A DNA stretch of 64,000 nt, from the NCBI RefSeq assembly GCF_022647325.1, contig NZ_CP071405.1:3038001-3102000 (forward strand), written 5' to 3'. How positions within the stretch are numbered: position 1 is the stretch's first letter; every line of letters starts with the position of its first letter. Position numbers and translations under genes: made by a program. A model generated the notes under the pieces. The model worked only from the letters and a program-made list of their open reading frames with translations, was not told the DNA's origin and did not search any database. Below are positions 58,964-64,000 of the stretch, piece after piece. This DNA comes from Pantoea deleyi. GTDB lineage: Bacteria; Pseudomonadota; Gammaproteobacteria; Enterobacterales; Enterobacteriaceae.

Positions 58964-59542
58964 TTACTTCACCATCTCTTTTTCGATCAGCAGCATCAGG
59001 ATATGGATCACTTTGATGTGGATCTCCTGGATGCGATCGGCATAACCAAAGTGTGGCACCCGGATTTCAATGTCGGCACTGCCCGCCATCTTACCGCCAT
59101 CTTTACCGGTCAGGGTGATCACTTTCATCCCCTGCGCACGTGCCGCCTCAATCGCCCTGATGATGTTGGCGGAGTTGCCGGAGGTGGAAAGCCCCAGCAG
59201 CACATCGCCCGGCCGCCCTACCGCTTCCACGTAGCGTGAAAAGACGTAGTCGTAGCCAAAGTCGTTACTGACGCAGGAGAGATGGCTGACGTCAGAGATG
59301 GCAATCGCCGGATAACCAGGACGGTTTTCACGGTAACGGCCGGTCAGCTCTTCGGCGAAGTGCATCGCATCGCAATGTGAGCCGCCGTTACCGCAGGAAA
59401 GCACCTTGCCGCCCGCCTTGAAGCTGTCAGCCAGCAGCACCGCAGCACGCTGGATCGCATGGATATTGGCATCGTCACTGAGGAAGGTGTTCAGCGTATC
59501 AGCAGCTTCATTAAGCTCAGCGCGGATGATGTCCTGGTACAT
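58964..59542 (-). CDS. gmhA: Phosphoheptose isomerase
   Basis: 192 residues, the same size as E. coli GmhA (LpcA). It converts sedoheptulose-7-phosphate to D-glycero-D-manno-heptose-7-phosphate, the first step of LPS core heptose synthesis. The SIS fold, [27 protein letters not shown] and [14 protein letters not shown] are diagnostic. It is divergent from fadE. Confidence 0.97.
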   Translation of the reverse strand: MYQDIIRAELNEAADTLNTFLSDDANIHAIQRAAVLLADSFKAGGKVLSCGNGGSHCDAMHFAEELTGRYRENRPGYPAIAISDVSHLSCVSNDFGYDYVFSRYVEAVGRPGDVLLGLSTSGNSANIIRAIEAARAQGMKVITLTGKDGGKMAGSADIEIRVPHFGYADRIQEIHIKVIHILMLLIEKEMVK

Positions 59543-59748
59543 AGGGGTGTCCTTTTGTAGGAGAGGTTAATCGCAGCAAGTTTAACGGAATGGCCCGTCA
59601 GCGCAAAGCGTCATGCCGGGCCACGGCGGCGATTCTGACCGCAGCCACTGATGAAAAAACGCACAGGGCAGGGATTTTGTGAGGCAGGTTGTAATTGCGA
59701 TGTAAACAAATTGATAAATAGCGCCAACTGCTCTAAACCTCTCTACAT

Positions 59749-59765
59749 AACAGGTCAGACCTCTT
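59749..59765. promoter_or_regulatory. FadR-like operator upstream of fadE
   Basis: AACAGGTCAGACCTCTT matches the inverted FadR consensus AACAGGTCGGACCAGCT at about 13 of 17 positions. It lies 21 bp before the fadE start. It would allow repression in the absence of long-chain acyl-CoA. Confidence 0.6.
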
Positions 59766-59785
59766 ACTACTTGGAGCGGTTCACT

Positions 59786-62236
59786 ATGATGGTTGTTTCG
59801 ATACTTGCCACAGTGGCGCTGATTGGCGCCCTGTTCTATCACCGCCTGTCGCTTCGGCTGAGCAGCGTGATCCTGCTGCTCTGGACCGCCGCGATGGCTG
59901 TTGCTCATCTCTGGACGCCGTGGCTGCTGCTGCCGCTGGCGATCATTCTGCTGCCGTTTAACCTGCCGTCGCTGCGTCGCAGCCTCTTCTCAGCGCCAGT
60001 TTTTCAGCGTTTCCGTAAGGTAATGCCGCCGATGTCACGCACCGAAAAAGAGGCGATCGATGCGGGCACCACCTGGTGGGAAGGCGATCTGTTCCAGGGC
60101 AAACCGGACTGGCAGAAGCTGCACAACTATCCGCAGCCGCGTCTGACCGCCGAGGAGCAGGCGTTTCTCGACGGCCCGGTTGAGGAAGCGTGCCGTATGG
60201 CCAACGATTTCCAGATCACGCATGAGCTGGCCGATATGCCGCCGGAACTCTGGGCCTATCTGAAAGAGCATCGTTTCTTCGCGATGATCATCAAGAAAGA
60301 GTATGGCGGACTCGATTTCTCCGCCTATGCGCAGGCCTGCGTGCTGCAAAAACTGGCGGGAGTGTCCGGCATACTGGCGATCACCGTGGGCGTGCCTAAC
60401 TCACTCGGCCCGGGCGAACTGCTGCAGCACTACGGCACCGACGAGCAGAAAAATCACTATTTACCGCGCCTGGCGCGCGGCGATGAGATCCCCTGCTTTG
60501 CGCTGACCAGCCCGGAAGCGGGTTCTGATGCCGGGGCGATCCCCGATACCGGCGTGGTCTGCATGGGCGAATGGCAGGGCAAACAGGTGCTGGGTATGCG
60601 CCTGACCTGGAACAAGCGCTACATTACGCTGGCGCCGATCGCGACCGTGCTGGGCCTGGCCTTCAAACTCTCCGACCCGGATCATCTGCTCAGCGACAAC
60701 GAAAACCCAGGCATCACCTGTGCGCTGATCCCGACACATACGCCGGGCGTAGAGATTGGTCATCGCCACTTCCCGCTGAACGTGCCCTTCCAGAACGGCC
60801 CGACCCGCGGCAAAGATATCTTTGTGCCGATTGACTACATTATTGGCGGGCCGGAAATGGCCGGTCAGGGCTGGCGGATGCTGGTCGAGTGTCTGTCGGT
60901 GGGTCGCGGCATTACGCTGCCGTCTAACTCCACCGGCAGCCTGAAAACGGTGGCGCTGGCGACCGGAGCCTACGCTCACATCCGCCGTCAGTTCCGTCTC
61001 TCTATCGGCAAGATGGAAGGGATCGAGGAGCCGCTGGCGCGCATCGCCGGTAACGCTTACGTGATGGACGCCGCAGCCACGCTGATTACCGCCGGGATTA
61101 TGCAGGGTGAAAAACCGGCGGTGCTGTCGGCGATTGTGAAATATCACTGCACCCATCGCGGTCAGCGCGCCATCATCGACGCCATGGATATTGCCGGGGG
61201 TAAAGGCATTATGCTCGGCAACAGCAACTTCCTGGCTCGCGCCTATCAGGGTGCGCCCATCGCTATCACGGTGGAAGGCGCGAACATCCTGACCCGCAGC
61301 ATGATTATCTTCGGTCAGGGGGCTATCCGCTGTCATCCTTATGTCCTGCAGGAGATGGCGGCGGCGGCCAGCAACGACGTTAACGCGTTCGACCGGGCGC
61401 TGTTCAGCCACATCGGCCATGTCGGCAGCAGCGCCATGCGCAGCCTGTGGCTGGGGATCACCGCCGGACGCACCAGCGCCAGCCCGACCCGCGACAGCAC
61501 CCGCCGTTACTATCAGCACCTGAACCGCATCAGCGCGAACCTGGCGTTGCTCTCTGATGTGTCGATGGCCGTACTGGGCGGCAGCCTGAAGCGGCGTGAG
61601 CGCATCTCGGCGCGTCTGGGTGATGTGCTGAGTCAGCTCTATCTCGCCTCGGCGACGCTGAAACGTTATGACGATGAGGGCCGCAACGAAGCCGATCTGC
61701 CGCTGGTGCACTGGGGCGTGCAGGATGCGCTGCATCAGGCTGAAGAGGCGATGGACGATCTGCTGCGTAACTTCCCGAACCGGCTGGTGGCGGGCGCCCT
61801 GCGGATGATGCTGTTCGCAGGCGGACACCACTGCCCGGCTCCGTCTGACCGTCTGGATCATCAGCTGGCGAAAATGCTGCAGCAGCCCTCCGCGACCCGC
61901 AGTCGCCTGGGCCGTGGCATGTACCTGACGCCGAGCGAACATAACCCTGCCGGTCAGCTGGAACAGGCGCTGCAGGATGTCATGGCCGCCGAGGTGATTC
62001 ATGACCGGCTGTGCAAACAGACGAAACAGCCGCTCTCCTTTACCCGGCTGGATGCGCTGGCGAAGCGCGGGCTGGAGCAGGGCTGGATCGATGCGAAAGA
62101 GGCTGAGATTCTGCAGCGTGCCGAAGTGAGTCGTCTGCGGTCGATTAACGTCGATGAGTTTGAGCCGGACGCACTGGCGGTGCCGGTGCCTGAGAAAGCG
62201 CCTCAGCCCGCCTCACGGACCAGCGAGGCGGCATAG
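59786..62236 (+). CDS. fadE: Acyl-CoA dehydrogenase FadE
   Basis: 816 residues, close to the 814 of E. coli FadE. It performs the first step of beta-oxidation, with FAD. Two N-terminal membrane segments (about 3-60) precede [54 protein letters not shown] and [17 protein letters not shown] are highly conserved. The ATG at 59786 (MMVVSIL) has GGAG upstream; the longer frame from 59651 crosses the FadR-like site and is rejected. It is followed by a strong terminator. Confidence 0.96.
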   Translation: MMVVSILATVALIGALFYHRLSLRLSSVILLLWTAAMAVAHLWTPWLLLPLAIILLPFNLPSLRRSLFSAPVFQRFRKVMPPMSRTEKEAIDAGTTWWEGDLFQGKPDWQKLHNYPQPRLTAEEQAFLDGPVEEACRMANDFQITHELADMPPELWAYLKEHRFFAMIIKKEYGGLDFSAYAQACVLQKLAGVSGILAITVGVPNSLGPGELLQHYGTDEQKNHYLPRLARGDEIPCFALTSPEAGSDAGAIPDTGVVCMGEWQGKQVLGMRLTWNKRYITLAPIATVLGLAFKLSDPDHLLSDNENPGITCALIPTHTPGVEIGHRHFPLNVPFQNGPTRGKDIFVPIDYIIGGPEMAGQGWRMLVECLSVGRGITLPSNSTGSLKTVALATGAYAHIRRQFRLSIGKMEGIEEPLARIAGNAYVMDAAATLITAGIMQGEKPAVLSAIVKYHCTHRGQRAIIDAMDIAGGKGIMLGNSNFLARAYQGAPIAITVEGANILTRSMIIFGQGAIRCHPYVLQEMAAAASNDVNAFDRALFSHIGHVGSSAMRSLWLGITAGRTSASPTRDSTRRYYQHLNRISANLALLSDVSMAVLGGSLKRRERISARLGDVLSQLYLASATLKRYDDEGRNEADLPLVHWGVQDALHQAEEAMDDLLRNFPNRLVAGALRMMLFAGGHHCPAPSDRLDHQLAKMLQQPSATRSRLGRGMYLTPSEHNPAGQLEQALQDVMAAEVIHDRLCKQTKQPLSFTRLDALAKRGLEQGWIDAKEAEILQRAEVSRLRSINVDEFEPDALAVPVPEKAPQPASRTSEAA

Positions 62237-62368
62237 CTTGGAGCCGATGTGACGCCGGCACCGGGGACTGAACGTACAGCGATGCGAGCCAGGGATGGCT
62301 TTCGCGACGTTCCAGTCTGGCCCTGTTCCGGCGCGGGCCTCCTTTATCGCCCGCCTTTGCGTTACCTG

Positions 62369-62397
62369 AAAGCCGACATCCTGTCGGCTTTTTTTTA
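62369..62397 (+). terminator. Rho-independent terminator after fadE
   Basis: AAAGCCGACA-TCC-TGTCGGCTTT followed by a T-tract up to the mtnK stop. It ends fadE and may insulate mtnK. Confidence 0.88.
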
Positions 62398-63594
62398 TCC
62401 CGCCTGACGGATGCGGGCAATCAGCGCATCCGCATCTTCAACGTGGTCGGCCGCCAGTATCAGCGTGCGGCCCAGGTTGATCGCATTGCGGATGCAGTCG
62501 GTGCGCATTGCCGGATCGGCAATCAGCTTCATATCTGCAACGTGGGACATCCCCACCGTGCGGCGAATCAGTTCGGTTCCGCAGTAGCCAATGGTATCGG
62601 CCCACACTTTGCGCAGAAACGCCGCCGCGTAGCCCGGCCAGGCCAGCGCCTGATCGCGGGTTTTCGCTTCCGCCAGCGCCAGGAAGCGTGAGGCAAAGGT
62701 CGACCAGAGCGTATGTATATCGCTGAGGCGCTGTTCGCGTGCATCGGCCGCTTCGCGCGGCGCCAGCAGTCCCGGCAGGCCGCAGTAGTTAATCAGCAGA
62801 TTCCCGATAGCGGTACCGACGTCAAAACCGATGGGGCCAAAATAGCCAAATTCCGCATCGATCGCCTTAAGGCTGCCATCTGCCACGAAGATCGAGCCGC
62901 TGTGGATATCCCCGTGCAGCAGCGCTTCGGCGTGGGCGAAGAAGCGATGTTTCAGGCCGCCTACCGCAATGCGCAGCGCGGCGTCATCGCGCAGGCTGGC
63001 GACCAGCGGTTCCAGCGCGGCGGGATAGCTGTTGCGCTCATGCTGGGTGTAGGGATCGTTAAAAAAGAGATCCTCGGTGATTTCACACATTTCCGGATTG
63101 ATGAAACGCGCCACTTCCGCTTTTTTCTGGTGCGGATGCAGGATGAAATCGGAGGTATGGAACAGGGTGTCGGCCAGATAGACGCCTAACTGCCGGGCCG
63201 CTTCCGGGTAGTAAACCCCCTTCACCAGCTCGCCGCGCCAGATGCGATGGCTGGAGAGATCCTCCATCACCATCACCGCCAGGTCCGCATCGTAATGGGT
63301 AATCTGCACCGTGTGCTGCGGACAATGTTTGTAGTGCTCGACCAGCGTCTGCGCTTCCAGCCGCGCCCTGTCCAGCGTCAGCGGCCACGACTCGCCCACG
63401 CAGCGCACATAGGGCAGCGCCTGCTTGACCACCACCCGGCTGATGCCCTGGTCGTCATAGATCTTAAACACCAGGTTGAGGTTGCCATCACCAATCTCTT
63501 CTGCCCGGCTCAGTGCAGCAGGATTGTCCACACCGCCAAATTGCCGGGCATAGTCCACAGCATCAGCAGCAGTAAAGGTATGGTATTGCGACAT
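62395..63594 (-). CDS. mtnK: S-methyl-5-thioribose kinase
   Basis: 399 residues. It phosphorylates methylthioribose in methionine salvage. The kinase motifs [13 protein letters not shown] and [15 protein letters not shown], with catalytic and metal-binding Asp, are of the MtnK type. The N-terminus [22 protein letters not shown] and [15 protein letters not shown] support the name. It is divergent from mtnA with a MetJ box between. E. coli lacks this pathway; Klebsiella and Pantoea-type bacteria have it. Confidence 0.95.
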   Translation of the reverse strand: MSQYHTFTAADAVDYARQFGGVDNPAALSRAEEIGDGNLNLVFKIYDDQGISRVVVKQALPYVRCVGESWPLTLDRARLEAQTLVEHYKHCPQHTVQITHYDADLAVMVMEDLSSHRIWRGELVKGVYYPEAARQLGVYLADTLFHTSDFILHPHQKKAEVARFINPEMCEITEDLFFNDPYTQHERNSYPAALEPLVASLRDDAALRIAVGGLKHRFFAHAEALLHGDIHSGSIFVADGSLKAIDAEFGYFGPIGFDVGTAIGNLLINYCGLPGLLAPREAADAREQRLSDIHTLWSTFASRFLALAEAKTRDQALAWPGYAAAFLRKVWADTIGYCGTELIRRTVGMSHVADMKLIADPAMRTDCIRNAINLGRTLILAADHVEDADALIARIRQAG

Positions 63595-63645
63595 TGCCTG
63601 TTCCTCATCAATCGAAGGGGGATGACCGGGTATAATAAGCCGTTC

Positions 63646-63661
63646 AGACGTCTATACATCC
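63646..63661. promoter_or_regulatory. MetJ operator between mtnK and mtnA
   Basis: AGACGTCT (63646-63653), a perfect met box, followed by ATACATCC, a partial second box. MetJ binds tandem 8-bp boxes, so methionine supply would control both divergent genes. Confidence 0.72.
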
Positions 63662-63715
63662 GTTCAGCATGTTGGCACAATACCTGTCATTAACGCAACA
63701 TGGATTTCACCCACA

Positions 63716-64000
63716 ATGCAGACACTTAAAACTACCAGTTTACAGGTTCGTGACAATCAGCTCTGGATCCTCGACCAGCAGGCGCTGCCGCAGCAGAAAA
63801 ACTGGCTGCCCGCGCATAGCGTGCCGCAGTTGGTTGAGCATATTCATGCGTTGCGGGTGCGAGGTGCGCCGCTGATCGGCCTTTCCGCCTCGCTGCTGCT
63901 GGCGCTGCTGGCCGGTCAGGGAGAGGGACGGGCTGAGCTGGCGCAGGCGCTGGAGACCCTGCGCGCCGCCCGCCCGACTGCGGTCAATCTGATGAACAAT
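63716..64000 (+). CDS. mtnA: S-methyl-5-thioribose-1-phosphate isomerase, 3' end outside the window
   Basis: 95 residues are visible, starting [20 protein letters not shown] and including [25 protein letters not shown], the family signature with RVRGAP in the active site. It converts methylthioribose-1-phosphate to methylthioribulose-1-phosphate, the step after MtnK. The stop codon is beyond 64000. The ribosome-binding site is weak, but homology fixes the start. Confidence 0.94.
   Translation, partial: MQTLKTTSLQVRDNQLWILDQQALPQQKNWLPAHSVPQLVEHIHALRVRGAPLIGLSASLLLALLAGQGEGRAELAQALETLRAARPTAVNLMNN

Noticed and set aside
59651-59785. 45-codon N-terminal extension of fadE
   Set aside because: It crosses the FadR-like site, lacks homology to FadE, and the internal ATG at 59786 has a good ribosome-binding site.

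Overview
The window reads as chromosome from a member of the Enterobacterales, most likely an Erwiniaceae (Pantoea/Erwinia-type) bacterium. GC content is high. Nearly all genes match E. coli core genes, and their order follows two E. coli neighbourhoods that lie far apart there: mak-rdgC-ppnP-yaiA-aroL-yaiI-proC-psiF-iraP, and proA-proB-phoE-crl-frsA-gpt-pepD ... dinB-dpaA-yafJ-gmhA-fadE. Genus-typical insertions separate them. No rRNA, tRNA, CRISPR array or IS element was seen.

Layout. 1-3.6 kb: an AraC-type regulator (cut by the window edge), an APH-fold small-molecule kinase and a divergent ethanolamine-type permease. 3.6-12.5 kb: the mak-to-iraP block, with an added Rieske-ferredoxin reductase and a DUF2076 protein. 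12.6-17 kb: an orphan lacZ with a lac-operator-like site but no lacI or lacY, overlapped tail to tail by an mdtG-like efflux gene. 17-23.6 kb: small stress and envelope genes, a large GGDEF/EAL protein with a consensus sigma-28 promoter, a CPBP membrane protease, several very small membrane ORFs, and osmC. 23.6-31 kb: the lldPRD lactate operon with two LldR operators 125 bp apart, a CynX/NimT transporter with a divergent LysR regulator, and a Tat-exported amidohydrolase. 31.07-31.93 kb: a noncoding tandem array of a structured ~181-bp unit. 32-37.7 kb: a motility/chemotaxis patch (cheV, one MCP, a small sigma-28-type gene) around dbpA and a YgiW-like OB-fold gene. 37.8-38.4 kb: a 7-bp microsatellite and a cold-shock gene followed in frame by a zinc-ribbon microprotein that seems to use a non-AUG start.

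39.2-43.9 kb is a compact phage-derived island on the minus strand: a LexA-like self-cleaving repressor, two small unknown ORFs, lysozyme, holin, nested Rz/Rz1 spanins and a tail-spike/depolymerase. No integrase, capsid, portal or tail-tube genes are present. Three matching 15-bp sites, one over the repressor start and two on a candidate promoter driving the lysis genes, suggest that the repressor still controls the cassette. 44-64 kb: proBA, phoE (Pho box), crl, frsA, gpt, pepD, an inserted sugar-type ABC transporter, dinB (LexA box), dpaA, yafJ, gmhA, fadE (FadR-like site), and divergent mtnK/mtnA around a MetJ box; mtnA is cut by the window end.

All product names come from reading motifs and recalled family sequences. 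No database search was possible.
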